This document shows, piece after piece, positions 16,647-25,552 of a stretch of 64,000 bases of DNA. A program made the translations under genes and the position numbers. The notes under the pieces are model-generated. The model saw only the letters and a program-made list of their open reading frames with translations. It made no database searches and was not told the DNA's origin. Positions within the stretch are counted from its first letter, which is position 1. The number at the start of each line of letters is the position of its first letter. Source of the stretch: Solitalea lacus (GTDB taxonomy: Bacteria; Bacteroidota; Bacteroidia; Sphingobacteriales; Sphingobacteriaceae); NCBI RefSeq assembly GCF_022014595.1, contig NZ_CP091740.1, forward strand, positions 558,001 through 622,000, in the 5' to 3' direction.

Positions 16647-16763
16647 ATTTCGTAGTATTTAATTGTTAAAATTGATTAAGTAAGACAATAAATCAAACAA
16701 ACAGTGAAACACTTGCTGCGTTTTCAACTGTAAATTTACCAAATTTGTAGCCTTTATGTAGAT

Positions 16764-17984
16764 ATGCTCAATAAGAAGAAAATTGTAAATGACCCAGTTT
16801 ACGGATTCATTAATATACAATACGAAATTATTTTCGATTTATTATCGCACCCTTGGTTTCAGCGATTAAGAAATATCAAACAATGCGCCATGACGCATTT
16901 AGTTTACCCCGGAGCTATGCACACACGCTTTCAGCATGCTTTGGGGGCCACTCATTTGATGAGTTTGGCCATTGAAACCCTACGGTCAAAAGGTAATGAA
17001 ATTACAGAAACTGAAGCAGAAGCCGTAACAGTGGCTATTTTACTGCACGATATTGGTCATGGTCCGTTCTCTCATGCGCTTGAAAACTACATTATTGAAG
17101 ATGTGCATCATGAAACGATATCAGCTTTAATTATGGATAAGCTTAATCAGGAGTTTAATGGCAAGCTTACCATGGCAATTGATATTTTTAATGACCGGTA
17201 TCCAAAGCGCTTTTTACATCAATTGGTATCTAGTCAGTTGGATTTGGATCGGATGGATTATTTGAACCGCGACAGTTTTTTTACGGGAGTGTCAGAAGGT
17301 GTAATTAGCTACGACCGAATCTTAAAAATGCTGAATGTTGCCAATGATCGGATTGTGGTAGAGGAAAAAGGGATTTATTCAGTAGAGAAGTTCATTATTG
17401 CCCGTAGACTCATGTATTGGCAAGTTTATTTGCATAAATCTGTGATTGCTGGTGAAACAATGCTCTTCAAAGTTTTAAAAAGGGCAAAGGAGCTTGCTTT
17501 ACGCGGTGTTGAATTATTTGCTACACCTTCGTTTAAATTGTTTCTATACAACCGGATAGCACATGCTCGTTTCCTATCTGATGAAATCTATCTGGATCAT
17601 TTTGTTAAGTTAGATGATCATGATATTAATACATGCATAAAAATTTGGGCCGACCATGATGATAAGATACTTTCTTATCTGTGTAAATCGTTAATAAGCC
17701 GTAAACTGTATCGGGTCGAGATACAAAAAGAACCTATAGGTATTACTCGAATTGAAGAAATTAAGCGACAGGTAAAGCAATATTTTGATATTTCGGATGA
17801 AGAGGTGCATTATTTTGTTTTTACTGACATGATTTCTAACAGTGCCTATAAAAAAGTTGACAGCATAGAGATTTTGAGGAAAGACGGCTCTGTGATTGAT
17901 TTAACTGATGCTTCAGATAATTTTAATATTGAAGCACTCGCTAAAACAGTTGAGAAATATTACCTATGTTCGGTTAAAATTTAA
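16764..17984 (+). CDS. HD-domain phosphohydrolase (YwfO/SAMHD1-like)
   Basis: A 406-residue protein with the HD superfamily metal site: His58 in HTRFQHALGATHLM, the His95-Asp96 pair in AILLHDIGHGPFSHAL and the distal Asp in SQLDLDRMDYLNRD. The start DPVYGFINI and the HPWFQRLRNIKQ stretch are typical of the YwfO group of dNTP triphosphohydrolases related to SAMHD1. It likely hydrolyses deoxynucleoside triphosphates, but the substrate has not been shown for this branch. It lies just upstream of the lipid A genes; a 183-bp gap with its own promoter box separates it from lpxD. Confidence 0.88.
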   Translation: MLNKKKIVNDPVYGFINIQYEIIFDLLSHPWFQRLRNIKQCAMTHLVYPGAMHTRFQHALGATHLMSLAIETLRSKGNEITETEAEAVTVAILLHDIGHGPFSHALENYIIEDVHHETISALIMDKLNQEFNGKLTMAIDIFNDRYPKRFLHQLVSSQLDLDRMDYLNRDSFFTGVSEGVISYDRILKMLNVANDRIVVEEKGIYSVEKFIIARRLMYWQVYLHKSVIAGETMLFKVLKRAKELALRGVELFATPSFKLFLYNRIAHARFLSDEIYLDHFVKLDDHDINTCIKIWADHDDKILSYLCKSLISRKLYRVEIQKEPIGITRIEEIKRQVKQYFDISDEEVHYFVFTDMISNSAYKKVDSIEILRKDGSVIDLTDASDNFNIEALAKTVEKYYLCSVKI

Positions 17985-18027
17985 AAAAAATGAGTGGCAT
18001 GAATAATTGAATTAAAAGGTTAGCATA

Positions 18028-18118
18028 TTAACATTAACAATTATTCAAACAATCAGCCGTTTAAATAGGATTCTACTTGTTAACATTACTTTTGCACTTA
18101 ATATTCATTTGTTAATGT
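18028..18118. promoter_or_regulatory. Repeated TTAACATTA elements in the lpxD leader
   Basis: TTAACATTA occurs at 18028-18036 and again at 18080-18088 (52 bp apart, five helical turns). ACATTAAC at 18031-18038 recurs inverted as GTTAATGT at 18111-18118. The second copy overlaps the -7 box at 18087. It could be an operator, but AT-rich DNA makes chance repeats likely. Confidence 0.25.
18087..18094 (+). promoter_or_regulatory. -7 box before lpxD
   Basis: TACTTTTG matches TAnnTTTG, 73 bp before the lpxD start. No clear -33 element is visible. Confidence 0.35.
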
Positions 18119-18167
18119 GCAGGATTTTTCATCACCTTTGTAAAATTTTTAAAAAAAGCACATATAC

Positions 18168-19211
18168 ATGATCCTGTTTACCGCAGCGGAATTAGGTCAA
18201 TTATTGAATGGGGTTGTAGAAGGCAATCCGGATGTTACAGTTTCAACTTTAGCGAAAATTGAAGAAGGTACTACAGGTGCTCTTTCATTTTTAGCTAATC
18301 CAAAGTATCTACCACATCTATACACCACCAACTCTTCAGTAGTTATTGTTAATAAAGATTTAGTGCTAACTGGTGAAGTACTGTGTACTTTAATCAGGGT
18401 TGATGATGCGTATTCGGCCTTTTCAATTCTGCTTGAGAAGTATAATACTATTAAACAAAATAAATCAGGGATCGAACAGCCATCCTATATTAGCCAATCG
18501 GCAACTGTGGGGGATAATCTGTACTTAGGGGCGTTTGCTTATATCGGCAACAATGCTAAAATTGGTCAGAACGTTAAAATTTATCCACAGGCCTATATTG
18601 GAGATAATGTTAAAATTGGAGATAATACTACCATTTTCGCCGGTGTTAAAATCTATTCAGATTGTGTGATTGGCAATAATGTAATTATCCACTCAGGAAC
18701 CGTTATTGGTAGCGACGGCTTTGGCTTCGCTCCACAAGCTGACGGTACTTATACCAAAGTAGCGCAAATTGGAAATGTTGTGATTGAAGACAATGTTGAA
18801 ATTGGTTCAAATACTTCAATTGACCGAGCTACAATGGGATCAACGATTATCGGCAAAGGTGTGAAGATTGACAACCTTATCCAAATTGCTCATAATGTAG
18901 AGATTGGAGCTAATACGGTGCTGGCCGCGCAATCAGGCGTTTCGGGTAGCACTAAAGTTGGTGAAAATTGTGTTATTGGAGGTCAGGTTGGTATTGTTGG
19001 ACACATTACCATTGCCAAAGGTTCTCAATTTGGGGCACAATCAGGTGTGCACCGAACCATTGAGGAAGAAGGCAAGAAATGGAATGGTTCTCCAATTGTA
19101 CCTTATTTCCACTCTTTAAAAACTGTAAATAGTCTGCCTCGTTTGCCAGAGCTTGAACGTAAAGTTTCTGAGCTTGAAAAACAATTAAAAGAACTTTTGG
19201 GACGTAAATAG
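18168..19211 (+). CDS. lpxD: UDP-3-O-acylglucosamine N-acyltransferase LpxD
   Basis: A 347-residue protein. Residues 1-100 are the LpxD N-terminal uridine-binding domain ([37 protein letters not shown]). Residues ~105-310 are a left-handed beta-helix of hexapeptide repeats ([33 protein letters not shown]). The catalytic-site region is [19 protein letters not shown]. The C-terminus is a short coiled coil ([19 protein letters not shown]). It adds the N-linked 3-hydroxyacyl chain from acyl-ACP in the third step of lipid A synthesis. It starts the run lpxD, lpxC/fabZ, lpxA. Confidence 0.96.
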   Translation: MILFTAAELGQLLNGVVEGNPDVTVSTLAKIEEGTTGALSFLANPKYLPHLYTTNSSVVIVNKDLVLTGEVLCTLIRVDDAYSAFSILLEKYNTIKQNKSGIEQPSYISQSATVGDNLYLGAFAYIGNNAKIGQNVKIYPQAYIGDNVKIGDNTTIFAGVKIYSDCVIGNNVIIHSGTVIGSDGFGFAPQADGTYTKVAQIGNVVIEDNVEIGSNTSIDRATMGSTIIGKGVKIDNLIQIAHNVEIGANTVLAAQSGVSGSTKVGENCVIGGQVGIVGHITIAKGSQFGAQSGVHRTIEEEGKKWNGSPIVPYFHSLKTVNSLPRLPELERKVSELEKQLKELLGRK

Positions 19212-19296
19212 CCTAGTTTTTGTACCAATGTCTAAATTGGTTTATAGACTAAAGGTTAAAAAATGCATTTTTCGTTATTCCATATCTAGTTTTTAG

Positions 19297-19304
19297 TAAT
19301 TTTG
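19297..19304 (+). promoter_or_regulatory. -7 box before lpxC/fabZ
   Basis: TAATTTTG matches TAnnTTTG, 86 bp before the lpxC/fabZ start and after lpxD has ended. This suggests the downstream genes have their own promoter. Confidence 0.4.
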
Positions 19305-19389
19305 CAGGCTGAATAATATACGCTGTGTTAAATAGAGAGAGTAAATAGGAGGCTACTCCTATTATCCACAGCTGATAAAATTACTTTTA

Positions 19390-20790
19390 ATGAACGTTAA
19401 ACAAAGAACCCTCAAGGCTCCTGTATCAGTATCAGGTGTGGGCTTGCATACTGGCGCCAGTGTAACTTTAACCTTTAAACCAGCACCTGAAAATCATGGT
19501 TATAAATTTCAACGCATTGATTTGCCGGGTAACCCCATTATTGATGCCGATGTTGATAACGTTACCGATACTTCACGGGGAACAACCCTGGAGCAAAATG
19601 GCGGCCGTATAAGTACTATCGAACACGTTTTAGCTTCTTTGGTAGGTTTAGAAGTAGATAATGTACTTATTGAAGTTGATGGTCCGGAAGCTCCAATTAT
19701 GGACGGAAGCTCTATTCAGTTCATAGAAGCTTTGGAAAAGGTTGGTTTTGAAGATCAAAAAGCAGACAGAGAATACTACCATATTAATCAGAATATTCAC
19801 TATGCTGAGGCTGATCGTAAAGTTGAAATGATCGCCATGCCTGCTGATGACTATCGTTTAACCGTAATGGTTGATTATAACTCACCGGTTTTAGGTACAC
19901 AGCATGCTAATATTTCTCACATTTCTGAATTTAGAAGTGAAATAGCTTCATGCCGCACGTTTGTGTTCCTGCATGAGTTAGAAGTATTGCTAAAACACGG
20001 GTTGATAAAAGGAGGAGACTTAAATAATGCCATTGTAATTGTTGATCGTGAAGTAAATGACGGTGAATTGGCACATTTGGCAACCTTATTTAACCGTGAA
20101 AAGATCGCTGTAGCCAAAGAAGGTATTTTAAATAATATTTCTTTGCGTCATCAAAATGAACCTGCACGTCATAAACTGTTAGATGTTATTGGTGACTTAG
20201 CTTTGGCGGGTATGCCGTTAAAAGCTCATATCATGGCTGCACGCCCTGGTCATGCCGCTAATGTGGCTTTCGCCAAAAAGATCAAAGCATTGATTAAAAA
20301 AGAGCGTCGTGGTAAGAGCATTCCTCTATACAACACTAACGCAAAGCCCGTTTATGATGTAAACGATATTATGGCTCGTTTGCCTCACCGTCCTCCTTTC
20401 TTGTTGATAGATAAAATTCTTGAAATCTCTTCAAGCCACGTAGTAGGAGTGAAAAATGTAACCATGAACGAACCGTTCTTTGTTGGTCACTTCCCTGGAG
20501 CTCCGGTAATGCCTGGGGTATTACAAGTTGAAGCACTAGCCCAAAATGGGGGTATTCTTGTATTGAATACTGTTCCTGATCCTGAAAACTACCTTACTTA
20601 TTTTATGAAGATTGAAAATGTTCGCTTCAAAGAAAAGGTTCTTCCAGGAGACACTCTAGTGTTGCGTTGTGATTTGACTGCTCCAATTCGCAGAGGTATC
20701 TGCCAGATGAAAGGTATTGTAATGGTAGGGGATAAAATTGTAACAGAAGCCGAAATGATGGCTCAAATAGCTAGAAAACCAAACGTATGA
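19390..20790 (+). CDS. lpxC/fabZ: Bifunctional LpxC deacetylase / FabZ dehydratase
   Basis: A 466-residue fusion. Residues 1-~305 are LpxC, the zinc deacetylase of the committed lipid A step (KQRTLKAPVSVSGVGLHTG; zinc His in STIEHVLASLVGLE; HKLLDVIGDLAL with the other His and Asp). Residues ~318-466 are FabZ, the 3-hydroxyacyl-ACP dehydratase of fatty acid synthesis (ARLPHRPPFLLIDKI; FFVGHFPGAPVMPGVLQVEA with catalytic His and Glu). Both compete for the same 3-hydroxyacyl-ACP pool, so fusing them ties lipid A to membrane lipid synthesis. The fusion is a Bacteroidota hallmark. It overlaps lpxA by 4 bp (ATGA), indicating translational coupling. Confidence 0.97.
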   Translation: MNVKQRTLKAPVSVSGVGLHTGASVTLTFKPAPENHGYKFQRIDLPGNPIIDADVDNVTDTSRGTTLEQNGGRISTIEHVLASLVGLEVDNVLIEVDGPEAPIMDGSSIQFIEALEKVGFEDQKADREYYHINQNIHYAEADRKVEMIAMPADDYRLTVMVDYNSPVLGTQHANISHISEFRSEIASCRTFVFLHELEVLLKHGLIKGGDLNNAIVIVDREVNDGELAHLATLFNREKIAVAKEGILNNISLRHQNEPARHKLLDVIGDLALAGMPLKAHIMAARPGHAANVAFAKKIKALIKKERRGKSIPLYNTNAKPVYDVNDIMARLPHRPPFLLIDKILEISSSHVVGVKNVTMNEPFFVGHFPGAPVMPGVLQVEALAQNGGILVLNTVPDPENYLTYFMKIENVRFKEKVLPGDTLVLRCDLTAPIRRGICQMKGIVMVGDKIVTEAEMMAQIARKPNV

Positions 20791-21569
20791 TTCAACCGTT
20801 AGCATATATACATCCACAGGCTAAAATTGCAGATAATGTTGTGATTGAACCTTTTGTAACAATTCATAAAGACGTAGAGATAGGAGAAGGAACGTGGATA
20901 GGGCCTAATGTGACAATTATGGATGGCGCTCGTATCGGTAAAAATTGTCGTATTTTCCCAGGAGCTGTAATTTCAGCTGTTCCGCAAGACTTAAAATTTG
21001 GGGGAGAATATACTATTGCTGTTATTGGTGATAACACTACGATTCGTGAGTGTGTTACTGTAAATCGGGGTACCAGCGATCGTAAAGAAACTCGCATTGG
21101 CAGCAACTGCTTACTGATGGCTTATGTGCATATTGCACATGATTGCATTATCGGAGATAATTGCATTTTAGCTAATGCAGTGCAAGTTGCCGGCCACGTT
21201 ACTGTTAATGATTGGGCAATCATTGGAGGTACTTCAGCTATCCATCAATTTGTTTCAATTGGCGCACATGTAATGGTTTCAGGAGGATCTTTGGTTAAAA
21301 AGGATATTCCTCCTTATACCAAGGCAGGAAGAGAGCCATTGTCCTTTGTTGGAATTAACTCTGTTGGTTTGCGTAGAAGAGGCTTTGGTTCTGAAAAGAT
21401 TAATCAAATTCAGGAAGTTTATCGTATCCTGTATATGAAAAACTTTAATACCACAAAGGCTTTAGATATTATTGAAGCAGATATTACCCCTACTGAAGAG
21501 CGTGACGAAATTGTCAACTTTGTGCGCAATTCAAACCGCGGTATTATGAAAGGCTTTTCAAGTAATTAA
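20787..21569 (+). CDS. lpxA: UDP-N-acetylglucosamine acyltransferase LpxA
   Basis: A 260-residue trimeric left-handed beta-helix protein (IHPQAKIADNVVIEPFVTIH, WIGPNVTIMDGARIGKNCRI). The catalytic His lies in AYVHIAHDCIIGDN, and the HQFVSIGAHVMVSGGS stretch and the C-terminal helical part (IQEVYRILYMKN) are as in E. coli LpxA (262 residues). It transfers the 3-hydroxyacyl chain to UDP-GlcNAc, the first lipid A step. It is coupled to both the LpxC/FabZ gene (4-bp overlap) and the ABC ATPase gene (1-bp overlap). Confidence 0.96.
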   Translation: MIQPLAYIHPQAKIADNVVIEPFVTIHKDVEIGEGTWIGPNVTIMDGARIGKNCRIFPGAVISAVPQDLKFGGEYTIAVIGDNTTIRECVTVNRGTSDRKETRIGSNCLLMAYVHIAHDCIIGDNCILANAVQVAGHVTVNDWAIIGGTSAIHQFVSIGAHVMVSGGSLVKKDIPPYTKAGREPLSFVGINSVGLRRRGFGSEKINQIQEVYRILYMKNFNTTKALDIIEADITPTEERDEIVNFVRNSNRGIMKGFSSN

Positions 21570-22189
21570 TGGAGATAAGCCTGCAAAATATCGGTCGACG
21601 TTTTAACCGGGATTGGATATTCCGGGGGGTCGACTACCAATTTGAGCAAGGTCAATCTTATGCGGTGCTAGGCCCCAATGGGTCGGGTAAATCTACCCTA
21701 GTACAAATAATCGGAGCCAGTTTAAGCCCTTCTGAAGGAAAAATTACTCACCAATATTTAGGAAAGGAAATTGAAGCTGAAGAGGTTTTTAGCCTCCTCA
21801 GCTTTGCTTCCCCTTATCTCGAACTAGTTGAGGACTTTACCCTCAACGAAATCATCGATTTTCATTTCGGATTTAAATCATTCATGCCAGGATTTGATAA
21901 GCATGCTGTAATTGAACTGCTAGGCTTTGAAAAATACAGGGATCGATTTATAAAAAACTACTCATCGGGTATGAAGCAGCGCGTAAAGCTAGCGTTGGCC
22001 TTTTGCACAGATGCTCCCTTGCTCTTACTAGATGAACCCACATCAAACCTAGACCACCAAGGCGTCGAATGGTACTTAAGTTTAATTGGACGCTTTGCCA
22101 ATAATCGTCTTACTATTGTTTGTTCTAATCAGGAGCATGAATATGCTTTTTGTCAGCACAAAATAAATGTGATGAATTATAAGATGTAA
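21569..22189 (+). CDS. ABC transporter ATP-binding protein, lone subunit
   Basis: A 206-residue ABC ATPase with Walker A VLGPNGSGKSTLVQI, signature SSGMKQRVKLALAF and Walker B LLLLDEPTSNLDHQG. No membrane subunit is encoded nearby. Its start shares a base with the lpxA stop (TAATG), so it is translated with the lipid A genes. Together with the context this suggests an envelope lipid role, but the partner and cargo are unknown. It is short, close to the CcmA-type size. Confidence 0.85.
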   Translation: MEISLQNIGRRFNRDWIFRGVDYQFEQGQSYAVLGPNGSGKSTLVQIIGASLSPSEGKITHQYLGKEIEAEEVFSLLSFASPYLELVEDFTLNEIIDFHFGFKSFMPGFDKHAVIELLGFEKYRDRFIKNYSSGMKQRVKLALAFCTDAPLLLLDEPTSNLDHQGVEWYLSLIGRFANNRLTIVCSNQEHEYAFCQHKINVMNYKM

Positions 22190-22280
22190 TGCATTGAGAT
22201 AAGATCATTTCGTTCAATAAACTGTTTAAGATAATCTTAAATAGCCCTTTGTTAGGTATTCAAGACTCTGAACTTTTTAT

Positions 22281-22288
22281 TATCTTTG
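22281..22288 (+). promoter_or_regulatory. -7 box of efp
   Basis: TATCTTTG matches TAnnTTTG, 29 bp before the efp ATG and followed by GCGGC, a common context in this phylum. Confidence 0.5.
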
Positions 22289-22317
22289 CGGCTCAATTTC
22301 AAACACTTTAATATTTT

Positions 22318-22881
22318 ATGGCTAAGGCTTCAGAAGTAAAAACTGGTAATATTCTTCGTTTTAATGGCGAATTGGTATTGGTAGAAGAGTTCATTCACCG
22401 TACTCCAGGCAATCTTCGTGCTTTTTATCAGGCATCAATGCGTAACGTAAAAACTAATAAATTGGTTGAGTACCGTTTCCGTACTGATGAAGAGGTTACT
22501 ATTGCTCGAGTTGAAACTCAAAACTATCAATATTTATACGAGGATGGCGAAAATTTGGTTGTAATGGATAATAATACTTACGATCAGATTTATGTTCCTA
22601 AAGCAATGTTTGGCGACGCTGTTAAATTTTTAGCTGAAGGAATGCAGGTGATGGTAGCACTTGAAAATGATGAGCCTATTATGGCCACAATGCCAAGCCA
22701 TGTAACGCTTGAAATTACATATTCAGAGCCGGCTGTTAAAGGTGATACTGCAACCAACGTAACTAAAGCGGCAACTGTTTCAACAGGAGCAGAAATTCGT
22801 GTTCCGTTATTCATTAATGAAGGTGATAAAGTTCGGATTGATACCCGTACCGGTGATTATATTGAACGTGTGAAAGAATAA
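22318..22881 (+). CDS. efp: Elongation factor P
   Basis: A 187-residue three-domain factor that relieves ribosome stalling at polyproline. It begins MAKASEVKTGNILRFNGEL and ends IDTRTGDYIERVKE, with domains KOW-like (1-65), OB (66-128) and OB (129-187). The tip loop reads HRTPGNLRAFYQ, so Asn32 stands where E. coli EF-P has the modified Lys34 (PGKGQAF). No lysyl- or rhamnosyl-type modification would be possible at that position, though Arg34 is close by. Single-gene transcript with its own promoter box and terminator. Confidence 0.95.
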   Translation: MAKASEVKTGNILRFNGELVLVEEFIHRTPGNLRAFYQASMRNVKTNKLVEYRFRTDEEVTIARVETQNYQYLYEDGENLVVMDNNTYDQIYVPKAMFGDAVKFLAEGMQVMVALENDEPIMATMPSHVTLEITYSEPAVKGDTATNVTKAATVSTGAEIRVPLFINEGDKVRIDTRTGDYIERVKE

Positions 22882-22905
22882 TACTTTCTATAGTTTAGTT
22901 TAAAT

Positions 22906-22943
22906 AAAAACGCCTTTGAATAGCAATTTTCAAAGGCGTTTTT
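22906..22943 (+). terminator. Terminator of efp
   Basis: AAAAACGCCTTTGAA (22906-22920) pairs perfectly over 15 bp with 22929-22943, with an 8-nt loop and a T-tract after it. Confidence 0.85.
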
Positions 22944-23083
22944 ATTTAGTTCAGCGCTATTTGTTCAGATTTTAACATTTCACCTTTTTTATACTACATC
23001 AAGCGAATTAGAAGTATATCTTCATTATAAAACTTTCACTCGCCATCGATTTTAGCTGCAAAAAAATAGTTAAATGCAATTAA

Positions 23084-24373
23084 TTATTTATTCAAATATC
23101 TCAGTAAAATGTGTTTGTGATTTTTAGTGGGTTGCGATAGATAAATACTGGAGTTGCCGGAAAATAAGAAAGAAACGATGCTGGCAATTGCAATAAAAAC
23201 GCCGGTCTGGATGCCAAAAAGTTCTATCCCCATAACAATACAAGTCAATGGAGTATTGGCAGCTCCGGCAAATACTGCAACAAATCCCATCCCTGCTAAA
23301 AGTCCCACAGGTAATGGGAGAAATAGTGATAAAGCGCTCCCCAGCGTTGCCCCAATAAAAAACAAGGGCGTGACCTCTCCCCCTTTGAATCCACATCCAA
23401 TAGTAAAGGCTGTTAATAATAGTTTAGCAGCAAAATCAATAAAGGTTTGTTGCTGCTGAAATGATTCAGCAATAACAGGAAGACCCAAACCTGTGTACCG
23501 CGTTCCATAGGTTGGGGCTAGCCAATTTATCAGAAGGAAAACGCCCAGAACTGCAAAGCCTCCAATGACTGGTCTAATGGGTGCATATGATACCTTTTCC
23601 TTAAAAGCATCAGTAATTTTATGCATTGTTTTAGAAAAGATCATGGCTGTAATGCCAAATAAAATGCCTGCAATAATGGCATAAGATATGCCTGGAGCAT
23701 CTAATAAAGGAGTCTTATCAATATGGTAATGGTTGTGATCAACATTCCAGGTGCGGCAGGTTTGATCTGCAATAACTGCTGAAAGTAAAGCTGGTAAAAT
23801 AGCTGTGTAACTGATTTGCCCTACAACCAAAACCTCTAATCCAAAAATGGCACCAGCCAATGGAGTGCCAAATACTGAGGCAAAACCACCTGCAATACCT
23901 GCTATAAGAATCACCTTGCGATCTCGCGGTTTCAGTTGGAACAAATTAGTAAACTGATCAGCCAACGAGCCACCCATTTGTACGGCTGTTCCTTCTCTTC
24001 CGGCAGACCCGCCAACAAGGTGCGTCAGAACGGTTGTAAGCCAAATAAGCGGTGCCATTTTAAAAGGCACAATATTTTTCGGATTGTGAAACTCTTCTAA
24101 AAGTTGATTATTGCCTTTTGAAACGTCCTGCCCGTAATAATGGTAAAGCAGTCCAATGAATAATCCGGCTAAGGGCAAAAAAAAGATTACCCAAAAGTGA
24201 TTCTCCCTCCAGTAGGTTGCCCAATCCAACGAAAGCAAGAAGCCTGCCGAAGCTGAACCGGTAATTATTCCAACCAGCAGGCATATTAAAAGCCATTTAA
24301 TTAAATACCCTAAAAGTATGAGCTGGTCTGAGAGAAATATGGATTTTTTTCGAATGATTGGTACTTTCATCAA
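23084..24373 (-). CDS. CLC-family anion channel/antiporter, probably fluoride-type
   Basis: A 429-residue polytopic CLC protein. The chloride-binding GSGIP motif is replaced by KGNNQLLEE (Gly87-Asn88-Asn89). The gating glutamate Glu127 lies in GGSAGREGTAVQMGG, with Thr replacing the usual Pro. GGEVTPLFFIGATLG replaces GIFAP. From what I recall, GNN and GREGT mark the CLC-F clade of fluoride/proton antiporters rather than Cl- transporters. I found no crcB-type fluoride riboswitch in the ~120 bp upstream. There is no CBS domain. It is divergent from tryptophan dioxygenase. The family is firm; fluoride specificity is inferred. Confidence 0.85.
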   Translation of the reverse strand: MMKVPIIRKKSIFLSDQLILLGYLIKWLLICLLVGIITGSASAGFLLSLDWATYWRENHFWVIFFLPLAGLFIGLLYHYYGQDVSKGNNQLLEEFHNPKNIVPFKMAPLIWLTTVLTHLVGGSAGREGTAVQMGGSLADQFTNLFQLKPRDRKVILIAGIAGGFASVFGTPLAGAIFGLEVLVVGQISYTAILPALLSAVIADQTCRTWNVDHNHYHIDKTPLLDAPGISYAIIAGILFGITAMIFSKTMHKITDAFKEKVSYAPIRPVIGGFAVLGVFLLINWLAPTYGTRYTGLGLPVIAESFQQQQTFIDFAAKLLLTAFTIGCGFKGGEVTPLFFIGATLGSALSLFLPLPVGLLAGMGFVAVFAGAANTPLTCIVMGIELFGIQTGVFIAIASIVSFLFSGNSSIYLSQPTKNHKHILLRYLNK

Positions 24374-24459
24374 CAGTGGCCATATATGTGTTGCAATGCG
24401 AAGATAACAAGCTGCAATTAATTACCGAATGAATATGTGGCTTTTTGAAAGCATTGAAC

Positions 24460-24467
24460 TACCTTTG
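24460..24467 (+). promoter_or_regulatory. -7 box of the tryptophan 2,3-dioxygenase gene
   Basis: TACCTTTG matches TAnnTTTG, 28 bp before the ATG at 24496 and in the divergent gap with the CLC gene. Confidence 0.45.
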
Positions 24468-24495
24468 CAGAGCCTAAACAAATCAATAAATTATT

Positions 24496-25452
24496 ATGCA
24501 ACTTACTGATGAACTTTTGAAACGGCTTGAGCAATTGCAGCAAAAGTATGATGCAATGGGGCAGGATATGAATTCATATCTTGATGGTTTGCTCTATGCC
24601 GATTTTTTAACCTATTGGGATTATATACATCTCGATACCCTTTTAACTCTTCAGCATCCTAAAACACAGTTTCCGGATGAGAAAATATTTATTATGTACC
24701 ATCAGATTACGGAATTGTATCTGAATTTGATTTTACATGAATGCGAACAAATTGCACAAAAGAGTGAGTTAAGCGTTAATTTCTTCGCTGCACGTTTAAA
24801 ACGTGTAAATCGTTATTTCGAAGCGTTGATTGACTCTTTTGATGTGATGGTTGATGGAATGGAAAAAGAACAGTTCTTGGCATTTCGTATGTCGCTGTTA
24901 CCGGCCAGTGGTTTCCAATCGGGACAATACCGGATGATTGAAATTTATGCATCTGATTTCTTAACACTTGTTCCCGCAGAAAAAAGAGAGAGTTTAAAAA
25001 ATGCATCTATAACTGATCTTTACGAAAACTTGTATTGGAAAACCGGTGCGACAGAATTATCAACAGGTAAAAAAACGCTTACGTTAAAACAATTTGAGCA
25101 AAAATATAGTCAGAGGTTTATTGATTTGGCAACGAATCTTCAAACCAACAACTTTTGGCGATGTTATTTGTCTTTACAAAGTAAAGGTGAGGATGTATCC
25201 CAATTGAAAGAGTTGTTGCGCAGCTTCGATACCTATGTAAACGTAAATTGGAAGCTGATGCATTATCGTTCGGCTGTGCGTTATATGCAACGCGATCCAG
25301 AAGATATTAAAGCAACAGGTGGTACCAACTGGCAGAAATATTTGCCGCCACGTTTCCAAAAACTAGTTTTCTATCCTGAGCTATGGACTTCCGATGAGAT
25401 TGAAAATTGGGGTAAAAGTTGGGTTGATGAATTTGTGCCAGTAAAGAAATAG
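24496..25452 (+). CDS. Tryptophan 2,3-dioxygenase
   Basis: A 318-residue helical haem enzyme that opens the indole ring of L-tryptophan to N-formylkynurenine. Substrate-site residues are in FLTYWDYIHLDTLLTLQHP and the distal His69 in FIMYHQITELYLNLILHECE. SGFQSGQYRMIEIYASDF is the signature stretch. The proximal haem histidine is most likely the one in NWKLMHYRSAVRYM, and GGTNWQKYLPP is the conserved loop. No other kynurenine pathway gene is nearby. The length is normal for bacterial TDO. Confidence 0.9.
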   Translation: MQLTDELLKRLEQLQQKYDAMGQDMNSYLDGLLYADFLTYWDYIHLDTLLTLQHPKTQFPDEKIFIMYHQITELYLNLILHECEQIAQKSELSVNFFAARLKRVNRYFEALIDSFDVMVDGMEKEQFLAFRMSLLPASGFQSGQYRMIEIYASDFLTLVPAEKRESLKNASITDLYENLYWKTGATELSTGKKTLTLKQFEQKYSQRFIDLATNLQTNNFWRCYLSLQSKGEDVSQLKELLRSFDTYVNVNWKLMHYRSAVRYMQRDPEDIKATGGTNWQKYLPPRFQKLVFYPELWTSDEIENWGKSWVDEFVPVKK

Positions 25453-25552
25453 AAATAAAAAGAGCCTTTTCTTGCTGCATATGAGGCAGATAAATTAGAA
25501 AAGCTGTCAAAAAATGACTAATCTTGCATACAGTTAACTAAATAAGTTTATA

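Noticed and set aside
24374-24495. Fluoride riboswitch upstream of the CLC gene
   Set aside because: I looked for the GGNGATGG...CC core pattern on the minus strand and did not see it.
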